NCBI GenBank assembly: GCA_938040315.1
Contig: CALHQW010000017.1
Span: 1-64,000 of the forward strand
Reading direction: 5' to 3'
DNA: 64,000 bases
DNA from: an uncultured bacterium
GTDB taxonomy: Bacteria > Hydrothermota > Tepidihabitantia > Tepidihabitantales > DTDR01
Positions 27,276-36,228 of this stretch are shown here, piece by piece. Made by a program: the position numbers and the translations under genes. How positions within the stretch are numbered: position 1 is the stretch's first letter; each line of letters opens with the position of its first letter. The notes beneath the pieces were generated by a model. That model saw nothing but the letters and a program-made list of their open reading frames with translations. It searched no databases and was not told the origin of the DNA.

Positions 27276-30257
27276 ATGGGGTTATCTACTGTTCTAATTA
27301 AATTATTTGGTGGCACCAAGAACGAGAGAGAATTAAAAAAACTTTTACCAATTGTTGAGCAAATTAATAGTTATTTTGAAAAATTTAAAAATCTAAAAGA
27401 GGAGAATTTTAAGAAAAAGACCGAAGATTTTAAAAAAAGAATTTTGGAAGGTGAAAGTTTAGATTCAATCTTACCCGAGGCTTATGGGTTGGTAAAGGCG
27501 GTCTGTCGAAGCCTTTGTGGTAAAAAATGGCTTGTTTGTGGAATTGAAACTACTTGGGATATGATTCCTTACGATGTTCAATTATTAGGTGCAATTGTGC
27601 TTCATCAAGGAAAGATTGCCGAAATGAAAACTGGCGAAGGAAAAACTTTAGTGGCAACGATGCCTTTATATCTTAATGCTTTAACTGGTAAAAATGTTCA
27701 TTTAGTAACCGTTAATGATTATTTAGCAAAAAGGGATAGAGAATGGATGGGGCCAGTATACGAAACCCTTGGTTTAACAGTTGGTTGTATCCAACAAGGA
27801 ATGGAAACTGAAGAAAGAAAAAGAGAATACAACTGTGATATTACTTACGGAACTAATAACGAATTTGGTTTTGATTATCTGCGAGATCATATGGTATTAA
27901 GATGGGAAGATAAAGTCCAGAGGGGACATTATTATGCAATTATTGACGAAGTAGACTCGATCTTAATTGACGAAGCAAGAACTCCCTTAATTATTTCAGG
28001 ACCGGTGGAAGAGAAAGAAAAAGATATCTATAAAGAATTAACACCGGCAGTAAGAAATTTATATAATTTGCAAACGGTGTTAGTTTCGCGGATTGTTGAG
28101 GAAGGAATGAAATTATTAAAAGAAGGAAGGGTAGGAGAAGCAAGGATAAAATTTCTTCAAGCAAAAAGAGGCTCACCGAAAAATACCCAATTTTTAAAAG
28201 CCGAAAGAGAAGTAGAAGTAAAAAAACTGATTGAAAAAACTGAGTTGGAATTTATTCGTGAGAAAAAGATTTATGAGTTAGATGAAGAACTTTATTATGT
28301 TACTGATGAAAAGGATCATAGTATCCGACTTACTGAAAAGGGTAGGAAACAAATAATTGAATATCTTAGAGACCCGGATTTTTTCTTGTTGCCCGATTTA
28401 TCTATTGAAACTAAAAAAATTGATGAAAATCCTAATTTAACTCCCAAAGAAAAGATATTTGAAAAAGAAAAACTTTATGAAATCTATGCAAAAAAAAGTG
28501 AAAAATTGGCTTCCTTAGAAGCCTTACTTAAAGCCTTTGACCATTTTAAAAAAGATGTTGATTACATTGTGCAGGATGGCAAAGTAATTATTGTTGATGA
28601 ATTTACCGGTCGGTTGATGCCCGGAAGAAGATTTTCCGATGGCATTCATGAAGCCTTAGAAGCAAAGGAAAATGTAAAGGTACAAGCCGAGACACAGACT
28701 TTAGCAATGATTACTTTACAAAATTATTTTCGGCTTTATAAAAAACTTGCGGGAATGACTGGCACAGCGGCAACCGAAGCGAAAGAGTTTTGGGATATTT
28801 ATAAATTAGATGTGGTAGTAATACCAACCCATAAGCCGGTAAGAAGAATTGATGCTCCGGATATTATCTATAAAACCAAAAATGAAAAATATAAGGCAAT
28901 TTTAGACGAAATAGAAAGGTGGCATAAAGAGGGAAGACCAATTTTAGTGGGCACTACCTCAGTAGAAGTTTCTGAATTATTGTCACGGATGTTAAGAAGA
29001 AGAGGGATAAACCATCAGGTTTTGAATGCGAAACATCATCAGAGAGAGGCGGAGATTGTTGCTAAAGCCGGTCAACCTTATGCGGTAACGATTGCTACTA
29101 ATATGGCTGGTCGAGGAACAGATATAAAATTAGGAGCCGGAGTAGTAAAAGGAAAGAAATGTTATATTAATAGTAATGGTGATGGTGAATGTGAATATTG
29201 GGAGAAAAATCCAGGAAAATGTTTAGCAGAGCCTCCTTGTGGATTATATATTATTGGTACGGAAAGACACGAGGCAAGAAGAATTGATAACCAATTACGG
29301 GGAAGAAGTGGTCGCCAAGGAGACCCAGGATATTCAAGATTTTTCTTATCTTTGGAAGATGATTTGATGCGCCTTTTTGGTAGTGACCGGGTAATAAGTA
29401 TTATGGAAAGATTTGGTAAGAAAGAAATGGAACCCTTAACCCATCCATTAGTTAGCAAGGCGATAGAAAATGCTCAAAAAAGAGTAGAAATGCGGAATTT
29501 TGAAATCAGGAAACACCTTTTAGATTTTGATAATGTAATGAATAAACAACGAGAAGTAGTTTATGCTTGGCGGGATGAGATTCTTAAGGGCGAAAACCTA
29601 ATAAACCTTTATGAGGAGGCAAGTGAAGCAATTATTGATAATCTCATTGAGAAATATACTACTGATAAGTTTCCGGAAAATTGGCAATGGGACGAGTTAA
29701 AAGCAGAATTTGGAATTATTTATCTTGTGGATCTCCAGATACCAAAAGAGGAAATACCTAAAATGAAAAGAGAAATTTTGAAAGAAAAACTTTTTGCGGT
29801 TGCTAAAAACCGAATAATAAGAAGAAAAGAAGAATTAGGAGAAGAAATTTTTGGAGAACTTATTAGATTTATCTTTTTGAGAACTTTGGATTCAAAATGG
29901 CAACAACTTTTGAGAGAATTAGATACTATTCGCGAAGGAATAAATTGGCGTGCCTATGGCCATCAAGATCCATTAATTGAATATCAAAAAGAAGCCTATA
30001 ATCTCTTTCAAACATTAATGTTTGAATTTTATAAGGAGAGTATAAGCATGTTATTCAGAATTACGGTGCCACCAAAAGAAGGAAAGGCACCAAGAAGAGT
30101 GGTGGCATATAAACCAACAATTACTGCCACCCCTAATGAAAAACCAGAAGAAATAGTTTCTCAACAAGTAATAAAAGAAAAAAAAGTTGGAAGGAACGAT
30201 CCCTGTCCTTGTGGGTCAGGGAAAAAATATAAAAAATGCTGTGGAAAAAACAAATAA
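27276..30257 (+). CDS. secA: preprotein translocase ATPase SecA
   Basis: SecA drives proteins through the SecYEG channel. At 993 residues it has both nucleotide-binding folds (MKTGEGKTLVATMPLYLNAL; DEVDSILIDEARTPLIISG; later GTTSVEVSELLSRML, TNMAGRGTDIKLG, RGRSGRQGDPG), helical wing and scaffold parts, and the C-terminal zinc-binding SEC-C tail CPCGSGKKYKKCC for SecB/ribosome contact. The preprotein cross-linking domain has a charged insertion (about 255-345). A second insertion after GTDIKLG carries four cysteines (629, 639, 649, 655), possibly a zinc site. First gene of a two-gene unit. Confidence 0.97.
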   Translation: MGLSTVLIKLFGGTKNERELKKLLPIVEQINSYFEKFKNLKEENFKKKTEDFKKRILEGESLDSILPEAYGLVKAVCRSLCGKKWLVCGIETTWDMIPYDVQLLGAIVLHQGKIAEMKTGEGKTLVATMPLYLNALTGKNVHLVTVNDYLAKRDREWMGPVYETLGLTVGCIQQGMETEERKREYNCDITYGTNNEFGFDYLRDHMVLRWEDKVQRGHYYAIIDEVDSILIDEARTPLIISGPVEEKEKDIYKELTPAVRNLYNLQTVLVSRIVEEGMKLLKEGRVGEARIKFLQAKRGSPKNTQFLKAEREVEVKKLIEKTELEFIREKKIYELDEELYYVTDEKDHSIRLTEKGRKQIIEYLRDPDFFLLPDLSIETKKIDENPNLTPKEKIFEKEKLYEIYAKKSEKLASLEALLKAFDHFKKDVDYIVQDGKVIIVDEFTGRLMPGRRFSDGIHEALEAKENVKVQAETQTLAMITLQNYFRLYKKLAGMTGTAATEAKEFWDIYKLDVVVIPTHKPVRRIDAPDIIYKTKNEKYKAILDEIERWHKEGRPILVGTTSVEVSELLSRMLRRRGINHQVLNAKHHQREAEIVAKAGQPYAVTIATNMAGRGTDIKLGAGVVKGKKCYINSNGDGECEYWEKNPGKCLAEPPCGLYIIGTERHEARRIDNQLRGRSGRQGDPGYSRFFLSLEDDLMRLFGSDRVISIMERFGKKEMEPLTHPLVSKAIENAQKRVEMRNFEIRKHLLDFDNVMNKQREVVYAWRDEILKGENLINLYEEASEAIIDNLIEKYTTDKFPENWQWDELKAEFGIIYLVDLQIPKEEIPKMKREILKEKLFAVAKNRIIRRKEELGEEIFGELIRFIFLRTLDSKWQQLLRELDTIREGINWRAYGHQDPLIEYQKEAYNLFQTLMFEFYKESISMLFRITVPPKEGKAPRRVVAYKPTITATPNEKPEEIVSQQVIKEKKVGRNDPCPCGSGKKYKKCCGKNK

Positions 30258-30275
30258 ACTAAAAAGGAGGAAACA

Positions 30276-30698
30276 ATGAAAACAAGAACAATAGTTTGGA
30301 CAATCGTTGGTATTGTGGTGGTTGCCGGTGTGATTTTCACCATTATTTCTCGACGACAGGCCGGCGCCTTAGGACCTTATCACCGCAAAAGAGATATGGC
30401 CGATTGGCAAAAGGATTATCAAAATATGTTAAAAGATATCGAAAAATTTCAAACAAGATATGAGCGGGAAAAAGGCAAAATTAGTAGCCCAACAGGAGAA
30501 GAAAGTAATATAATGAGCCAAATAGATGCTACTCTTCAGGAATGGAAAACCGAAACTGAAAAATTTAACCAACTCCAAACCGAAGAAGAAAGAAGAGCCT
30601 GGTGGGATAAAGTTACTGACTTAAGAAAAGAGGCGAGGAAACTTCTTAGAACATTAAGAAAAGGCGGTGGAAAAGAGGGAGAAGAGGAAGGTGAGTAA
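30276..30698 (+). CDS. small single-pass membrane protein, unknown
   Basis: 140 residues: a single N-terminal membrane helix (about 5-25, IVWTIVGIVVVAGVIFTII), then a charged, mostly helical segment (DWQKDYQNMLKDIEKFQTRYEREKGKI... and TLQEWKTETEKFNQLQTEEERRAWW) likely to be coiled coil, and a Gly/Glu-rich tail. I do not recognise a family. It begins 19 bases after secA with an AAAGGAGG site and so is co-transcribed; a link with secretion is only inferred from position. Confidence 0.75.
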   Translation: MKTRTIVWTIVGIVVVAGVIFTIISRRQAGALGPYHRKRDMADWQKDYQNMLKDIEKFQTRYEREKGKISSPTGEESNIMSQIDATLQEWKTETEKFNQLQTEEERRAWWDKVTDLRKEARKLLRTLRKGGGKEGEEEGE

Positions 30699-30713
30699 AT
30701 AATAAACTAATAT

Positions 30714-30762
30714 AAAAAAGACCCTCTCTTCTTAAAATTAGATTCGAGGAGGAGAGGGTCTT
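30714..30762 (-). terminator. intrinsic terminator between the secA unit and tRNA-Ile
   Basis: The 11-bp perfect stem AAGACCCTCTC (30718-30728) / GAGAGGGTCTT (30752-30762) has a 23-base loop. Read on the minus strand it is followed by TTTTTT and so ends the tRNA-Ile transcript. On the plus strand the T run is weaker, but it may also end the secA unit. Confidence 0.75.
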
Positions 30763-30785
30763 AAATATTTTTAAAATAAAAAAAA

Positions 30786-30857
30786 TGGGCCTAAGAGGGA
30801 TCGAACCTCTGACCTTCCCGTTATCAGCGGGACGCTCTACCACTGAGCTATAGGCCC
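30786..30857 (-). tRNA. tRNA-Ile (GAU)
   Basis: 72 nt, minus strand. The acceptor stem GGGCCTA pairs with TAGGCCC, with A as discriminator. The anticodon loop CTGATAA lies on TCCCG/CGGGA, and the T arm AGAGG-TTCGATC-CCTCT is intact. CCA is not encoded. It stands alone, not in an rRNA spacer. Confidence 0.96.
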
Positions 30858-30867
30858 TTTTATAAAA

Positions 30868-30895
30868 AATATATATAAATTTTTTGAAAAGTCAA
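30868..30895 (-). promoter_or_regulatory. predicted tRNA-Ile promoter
   Basis: Minus strand: TTGACT (30895-30890), a 16-bp spacer and TATATT (30873-30868). The tRNA starts 10 bases later. Its -35 box directly abuts that of the divergent pckG promoter. Confidence 0.7.
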
Positions 30896-30911
30896 ATATT
30901 TCTTCTATAAT
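30884..30911 (+). promoter_or_regulatory. predicted pckG promoter
   Basis: TTGAAA (30884-30889), a 16-bp spacer and a perfect TATAAT (30906-30911). ATG 30918 follows after 6 bases, implying a leaderless mRNA. Confidence 0.75.
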
Positions 30912-30917
30912 TTAATT

Positions 30918-32780
30918 ATGCTACAAAAATTTGAAAAGAGATTTAAAAAAGATCATTGGGAAAAGTTATTAAGAATTAAAAATAAAGAATTATTTTCCTT
31001 TTTATCTTTCTACTTAGAACTTCTTAATCCAAAAGAGATTTATTTAGTTACTGAAGAAAAAGATTTTGATTATATTCGTAAAAAGGCAATTGAAAGGGGC
31101 GAAGAAATTTTAACCGCTATTTTTGGTCATACTATCCATTTTGACAGTTATTACGACCAAGCCCGGGATAGAAAGAATACCAAAATTTTATTAAGGGAAG
31201 AAGAAAAATTGGGCGAAGAGATTGCCGTTTCTTCGCAGAAAGAAGGGATTGAAGAAATTCATAGTCTTTTAAAGGATATTATGAAAGATCGAGAACTTTA
31301 TATTGGTTTTTATCTTCTCGGGCCAAAAGACTCTCCTTACGCGATTCCGGCAATTCAATTAACCGATTCTCCTTATGTCTGCCATTGTGAAAATTTGCTT
31401 TATCGTTTAGGTTACGAAAATTTTTTAACGTCAGAAGATAACCGATTTTTTAAATTTATTCACAGTCAAGGGGAGTTAGACGAAAGAAAAACTTGTAAAA
31501 ATCTTGACAAAAGAAGAATCTATATTGACCGAGATAATTTAACTTGTTACAGTGTCAACACCCAATATGGTGGGAATTCTATTGGTTTAAAGAAATTAGC
31601 AATGCGTTTGGCTATTTATTTGGGGTATCAAGAAGACTGGCTTTGTGAGCATATGTTAATCATGGGTATTAATGGACCAAATGGTCGAGTAACTTATTTT
31701 ACTGGTGCCTTCCCCTCTTATTGCGGTAAAACTTCTACTGCGATGATGGAAGGTGAAAGATTAGTCGGTGATGATATTGCTTATCTCTTTATCAAAAATG
31801 GTGAATTGAGAGCAATAAATGTGGAAAAAGGTATGTTTGGAATTTTAGAAGGAATTAATAGCGAAGATGATCCGATTCTTTATAAAGTTCTAACGACTCC
31901 CAAAGAGATAATTTTTGCCAATGCTTTACTTACGAAAGAGGGTTATATCTATTGGAATGGAAAGGATAAGGAAATGCCTAAGGAAGGATATAACTTTTCG
32001 GGTGAATGGTATTTAGGCAAAAAAGATGAAAAAGGTAAAGAAATACCTGCTTCTCATGATAATTCTCGTTTTACCATTGAATTGAAACACTTTGAGAATT
32101 TAGATTTAAAGGCATTAGAAAATCCCGAAGGAATTTTAATTAAAGGTATTGTTTATGGTGGAAGGGATACCGACACTTCGCTTCCGGTGGAAGAGGCTTT
32201 TGATTGGGCTCACGGAGTAATCACCAAGGGAGCTGCCTTAGAATCAGAAACCACTCCCGCCACTTTAGGAGAAACCGGAATTAAGAAAATTAATCCTATG
32301 TCTAATCTTGATTTTTTATCAATCCCTTTAGGAAAATATTTAAAAATTTATTTAGAATTTGGCAAGAAATTGAAAAGGGAAGTTAAAATATTTGGAGTCA
32401 ATTATTTCTTAAAAGATAAAAAGGGTAATTTCTTAAATGAGAAGCGAGATAAAAAAGTCTGGTATAAATGGATGGAAAAGAGGGTACATAATGAAGTAAA
32501 AGCAATAAAAATTCCTACCGGATATATTCCTTATTATGAAGATTTAAGAATTCTTTTTAAAGAGATTTTAAATAAAGATTATTCCTTAGAAGATTATCAT
32601 AAACAATTTTGTTTACGGGTTAACGAAAATCTGAGGAAAATTGAAAGAATAATAAAATTTTATGAAAAAGAAAATGTGCCCAAGGAAGTTTTTCAAATAT
32701 TAGAGGAACAAAAGGAAAGATTATTAAAAGCCCAAAACAAATTTGGTGATTATATTATCCCGGAAAAATTTTTAACTTAA
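30918..32780 (+). CDS. pckG: phosphoenolpyruvate carboxykinase (GTP)
   Basis: Converts oxaloacetate + GTP to PEP + CO2 (or the reverse). It is a 620-residue GTP-type enzyme. The P-loop region TGAFPSYCGKTSTAM has the reactive Cys at 269 (FPSACGKTN in typical members), followed by GERLVGDDIAYL. Also visible are NTQYGGNSIGLKKLAMR and GIVYGGRDTDTSLPVEEAFDWAHGV. The C-terminal 100 residues are helical and rather divergent. It is monocistronic with a leaderless promoter. Together with PPDK it gives two PEP-forming routes in this region. Confidence 0.93.
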   Translation: MLQKFEKRFKKDHWEKLLRIKNKELFSFLSFYLELLNPKEIYLVTEEKDFDYIRKKAIERGEEILTAIFGHTIHFDSYYDQARDRKNTKILLREEEKLGEEIAVSSQKEGIEEIHSLLKDIMKDRELYIGFYLLGPKDSPYAIPAIQLTDSPYVCHCENLLYRLGYENFLTSEDNRFFKFIHSQGELDERKTCKNLDKRRIYIDRDNLTCYSVNTQYGGNSIGLKKLAMRLAIYLGYQEDWLCEHMLIMGINGPNGRVTYFTGAFPSYCGKTSTAMMEGERLVGDDIAYLFIKNGELRAINVEKGMFGILEGINSEDDPILYKVLTTPKEIIFANALLTKEGYIYWNGKDKEMPKEGYNFSGEWYLGKKDEKGKEIPASHDNSRFTIELKHFENLDLKALENPEGILIKGIVYGGRDTDTSLPVEEAFDWAHGVITKGAALESETTPATLGETGIKKINPMSNLDFLSIPLGKYLKIYLEFGKKLKREVKIFGVNYFLKDKKGNFLNEKRDKKVWYKWMEKRVHNEVKAIKIPTGYIPYYEDLRILFKEILNKDYSLEDYHKQFCLRVNENLRKIERIIKFYEKENVPKEVFQILEEQKERLLKAQNKFGDYIIPEKFLT

Positions 32781-32790
32781 ATAATTTTAT

Positions 32791-32818
32791 TTGACAAATC
32801 AATTTATTTTATTATTAT
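32791..32818 (+). promoter_or_regulatory. predicted promoter of the barrel-liv operon
   Basis: Perfect TTGACA (32791-32796), a 16-bp spacer and TATTAT (32813-32818). ATG 32825 follows after 6 bases, so transcript and reading frame probably start together. Confidence 0.75.
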
Positions 32819-32824
32819 ATAAAA

Positions 32825-33682
32825 ATGAAAAAAATATTTTTTCTTCTAATTTTTGCCTTCCTTTTTAGTTATCAAGAATTAAAAATTCCTTTATCTTCTT
32901 ACGAATTGACTACCGGAAACAAAGTTTTACCAAGTTATTATACTAATTTTATCTTTAATAATCCTTTAGGGATAGAAAAGCGAGCGATAAGTTTCAGTTA
33001 TCTCTCTTACTTAGTAAATACCCATTTTGGTGGATTAGGTTTTGCTGAAAATAGCGGTAAAAATCAATACGGAATTTTTCTTAATTATTTTAACAGTGGT
33101 GATATAAAAAAGACTGATGAATTTGGTGGAGAGTATGGTTCTTATTTATATTCTCATATTTCTTTAAACCCTTTTTTTACTTATAAGTTAAAAAATTCAA
33201 AAATTGGTATTTTAACTAACCTTATCTATTCTTCTTGTGATACTCTTTATTCTCTGGGAACGGGGATTAATTTTTTAGGTATGAGCGAAATTAATATTTT
33301 TCGAATTGGCTACGGAATAAAAAATTTAATATTTATTTTTAAACCTTATTATCAGACCAAAAAAATAGAACAACCAGAATTTATTTTAGAAGCCGAGGCA
33401 AATTTAACCGAACTAATCAATTTACCCCAAAATAATGGTTTATCTTTCTCTACTGGTTTTGCTCATTCTAATTTAGGATTAGATTTTCATTTTGGCACAG
33501 AATTAATGATAAACAATCTGATAATCTTTCGCTTAGGTTATCTTGGTTTCAAAGAAGGGTTTTTAACTCGTTTTTCTTTAGGATTCGAATTTACCAAAAG
33601 GCCAATCACTTTTTCCTACGGATTTTTACCCTATCAAAACTTAGGAATTGCTCACATTTTTAATCTTATCTTTTATTTTTAA
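32825..33682 (+). CDS. predicted outer-membrane beta-barrel protein (PorV/PorQ-like)
   Basis: 285 residues with a clear signal peptide (KKIFFLLIFAFLFSY), then alternating hydrophobic strands rich in Tyr, Phe and Gly, and a C-terminal Phe (NLIFYF), as expected for an outer-membrane barrel of about 14 strands. The N-terminal ELTTGNKVLPSYYTNFIFNNPLG and GLGFAENSGKNQYGIFLNYF parts resemble PorV/PorQ-type proteins used in type IX secretion or fatty-acid uptake (FadL fold), but similarity is weak. It lies 12 bases before livH, so it may be the outer-membrane entry for the transporter substrate. Confidence 0.68.
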   Translation: MKKIFFLLIFAFLFSYQELKIPLSSYELTTGNKVLPSYYTNFIFNNPLGIEKRAISFSYLSYLVNTHFGGLGFAENSGKNQYGIFLNYFNSGDIKKTDEFGGEYGSYLYSHISLNPFFTYKLKNSKIGILTNLIYSSCDTLYSLGTGINFLGMSEINIFRIGYGIKNLIFIFKPYYQTKKIEQPEFILEAEANLTELINLPQNNGLSFSTGFAHSNLGLDFHFGTELMINNLIIFRLGYLGFKEGFLTRFSLGFEFTKRPITFSYGFLPYQNLGIAHIFNLIFYF

Positions 33683-33694
33683 TAATCTTTAAAA

Positions 33695-34585
33695 ATGGAA
33701 TATTTCTTTCAACAACTTCTTAATGGTTTCCAATTGGGAAGTGTTTATGCCTTAATTTCTCTTGGCTATACAATGATTTACGGAATAATTAGATTAATTA
33801 ACTTTGCCCATGGTGATATTTTTATGCTTGGTGCCTATTTTGGTTTTTATGCGATTACTCGGTTAAAATTTAATTTTTTCTCAGCAATTATTTTCTCAAT
33901 GGTTTTATGTATGATTATTAATGTTATTATTGAAAAAATTGCCTATGCGCCTTTGAGAAAAAAAAATGTGCCAAGAATAAATCTTTTAATTACCGCTATT
34001 GGTGTCTCCTTTTTTTTAGAAAATTTTACTTCTTTAAAAATAATCTTTGGTCCCGATTATCAACCTTATCCCCGGCCTTTTAAAATTATTACTTTTGATT
34101 TTTTAGGTTTAACTATCTCTTCGATTCAGATTATTGTTTTTCTTATTACTTTAGTTTTATTATTGATTTTAGATTATTTAATTAAAAGAACAAAAATTGG
34201 TCTGGCAATGCGGGCGGTATCTTATGATAAAGATACCGCTTTCCTTATGGGAATAAATGTCGATAGAATAATTTCTTTAACCTTTGCCTTAGGCGCGGCC
34301 TTGGCTGGGGCTGCTGGAGTTTTATACGGAATCTGTTATCCTCAAATTTATCCTTATATGGGAGTAATGCCTGGCTTAAAGGCTTTTGTGGCTGCTGTCC
34401 TTGGTGGAATTGGCGTTATTTCTGGTGCCGTTTTAGGGTCCTACATTATTGGAATGGTAGAAGTTTTTACTGCTGCTTTTGTATCATCAACTTTTCGAGA
34501 TGCTATTGCCTTTGCTATTTTAATTATTGTTCTCTTAACTCGTCCCCAAGGATTGTTTGGTAAAGAAGAAGGGATAAAACTATGA
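33695..34585 (+). CDS. livH: branched-chain amino acid ABC transporter permease LivH
   Basis: A 296-residue inner-membrane permease with about eight helices. The family motif YTMIYGIIRLINFAHGDIFMLGAY is near residues 26-50, and AGAAGVLYG plus PGLKAFVAAVLGGIGVISGAVLGS are near the end. Pairs with LivM to carry leucine-type amino acids or, in some bacteria, urea or other compounds. Overlaps livM by 4 bp. Confidence 0.93.
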   Translation: MEYFFQQLLNGFQLGSVYALISLGYTMIYGIIRLINFAHGDIFMLGAYFGFYAITRLKFNFFSAIIFSMVLCMIINVIIEKIAYAPLRKKNVPRINLLITAIGVSFFLENFTSLKIIFGPDYQPYPRPFKIITFDFLGLTISSIQIIVFLITLVLLLILDYLIKRTKIGLAMRAVSYDKDTAFLMGINVDRIISLTFALGAALAGAAGVLYGICYPQIYPYMGVMPGLKAFVAAVLGGIGVISGAVLGSYIIGMVEVFTAAFVSSTFRDAIAFAILIIVLLTRPQGLFGKEEGIKL

Positions 34586-35457
34586 TTAATCTCTACATTC
34601 TTCAAATTTTTTCTTATGCTTGTTGTATTACTATTTCTGCTTTAGGATTAAATCTTATTTATGGCTACACCGGTCTTTTTTCTTTAGGTCATGCTTCTTT
34701 TATGGGGATTGGTGCTTATTTATCAGCATTATTAACAAAATCTTTTTCTCATTATGGATATTTAATTTATATCGGTGCAATAATTTTTTCCATTATTTTC
34801 ACCTTTTTAATTAGCTACCTAATTGCTATTCCAATCTTAAAGTTAAAATCAGATTATTTAGGAATTGCTACCTTAGGATTTGGAATAATTGTGAAAGTAT
34901 TATTAGATAATTCTGACAAGGTTTTTTCACAAATGGGTGGCCCAAGAGGAATGCTTGGTATTCCCAATTTCACTAATTTACCAATTGTTTTATTCTCATT
35001 AATTATGGTTATTCTTTTTATGAGAAATCTTATCTATTCTAAGTTGGGTAGAAATTTAATAGCCATCCGGGAAGACGAAAATGCTGCTTATGCGATGGGA
35101 ATAAATGTTTATAAACAAAGACTTTTAGCATTTGCTCTTGGCTGTTCCTTTGCTGGTTTTTCTGGTGCTTTATATGCCCATTTATATTGCTTTCTTCATC
35201 CGAGTAATTTTGATTTTTTTAGGTCTATTGACTTGATGTTGATTATTGTATTAGGTGGCTTAGGAAGTATGAGCGGAACGATTATTGCTTCTTTTCTTTG
35301 GGTTTTTATTTTAGAAGGTCTACGAGTAATTTTACCTCAAGCGATTTTGGATTGGCGATTGGTAATCTATCCTCTTTTATTAATTCTCTTAATGCTTTTA
35401 AGACCCCAAGGAATTTTTGGTAATAAAGAAATTTTATGGCTAAAAAAAGAATATTAA
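34582..35457 (+). CDS. livM: branched-chain amino acid ABC transporter permease LivM
   Basis: 291 residues, polytopic. Diagnostic stretches are ALGLNLIYGYTGLFSLGHASFMGIGAY near the N-terminus, GIATLGFGIIVKVLLDN, the cytoplasmic coupling loop AIREDENAAYAMGINVYKQRLLAFALG, and LMLIIVLGGLGSMSGTIIAS. Second membrane subunit of the Liv importer. The stop is immediately followed by livG. Confidence 0.93.
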   Translation: MINLYILQIFSYACCITISALGLNLIYGYTGLFSLGHASFMGIGAYLSALLTKSFSHYGYLIYIGAIIFSIIFTFLISYLIAIPILKLKSDYLGIATLGFGIIVKVLLDNSDKVFSQMGGPRGMLGIPNFTNLPIVLFSLIMVILFMRNLIYSKLGRNLIAIREDENAAYAMGINVYKQRLLAFALGCSFAGFSGALYAHLYCFLHPSNFDFFRSIDLMLIIVLGGLGSMSGTIIASFLWVFILEGLRVILPQAILDWRLVIYPLLLILLMLLRPQGIFGNKEILWLKKEY

Positions 35458-36228
35458 ATGATATTAAAAATTGAAAATCTAAATAAATCTTTTGGTGGTT
35501 TAAAGGCGGTTAGGAATTTTAATCTCCTTATTAATGAAGGTGAGTTATGTGGCTTAATTGGTCCAAATGGTGCTGGCAAAACAACCGTTTTTAACTTAAT
35601 CACCGGCTTTTATAAACCGGATAGCGGAAAAATAATTTTTAAAAATAGAGATATAACTAATCTTTTACCTCATCAAATTGTCCATTTAGGAATTTCCAGA
35701 ACTTTCCAAAATCTTAGACTTTTTAATAATTTAACTGTTTTAGAAAATCTACTCTTTGCTTTTAATTACCAAATTAATTATTCAATAACCGAAAGCCTTT
35801 TCCATACAAGAAATTTTCAAAAAGTAGAAAAAGAAATAAAAGAAAAATGTTATCAATTTTTAAAACTCTTTGATTTAGAGAAAAAAGCAAATATTTTAGC
35901 AAAAAATCTTCCTTATGGTGAAATGAGAAAGTTAGAGATTGCTCGCGCTTTGGCTCTTAATCCCAAACTTCTTTTATTGGATGAACCTTCCTGTGGAATG
36001 ACTGTTGGTGAAACTTCCCTTTTAATGGATTTAATTAAATTTATCAAAGAAAAATTTAATTTAACAATTTTTATTATTGAACATCAAATGCGGGTAATAA
36101 TGAATCTTTGTAAAAGGATTGTTGTTATGGATTTTGGTGAAATTATTGCGGAAGGCACACCAGAAGAAATTCAAAATAATCCCAAAGTAATTGCTGCCTA
36201 TTTAGGAAGAGAATATGCTTTTCATTGA
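35458..36228 (+). CDS. livG: branched-chain amino acid ABC transporter ATPase LivG
   Basis: 256 residues. Walker A GPNGAGKTT is near residue 35, the signature is degenerate (LPYGEMRKLEIARAL in place of LSGGQ), Walker B is LLLLDEPSCGM, and the switch His lies in IIEHQMRVIM. The C-terminal IAEGTPEEIQNNPKVIAAYLG is typical of LivG. Overlaps livF by 14 bp. Confidence 0.93.
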   Translation: MILKIENLNKSFGGLKAVRNFNLLINEGELCGLIGPNGAGKTTVFNLITGFYKPDSGKIIFKNRDITNLLPHQIVHLGISRTFQNLRLFNNLTVLENLLFAFNYQINYSITESLFHTRNFQKVEKEIKEKCYQFLKLFDLEKKANILAKNLPYGEMRKLEIARALALNPKLLLLDEPSCGMTVGETSLLMDLIKFIKEKFNLTIFIIEHQMRVIMNLCKRIVVMDFGEIIAEGTPEEIQNNPKVIAAYLGREYAFH

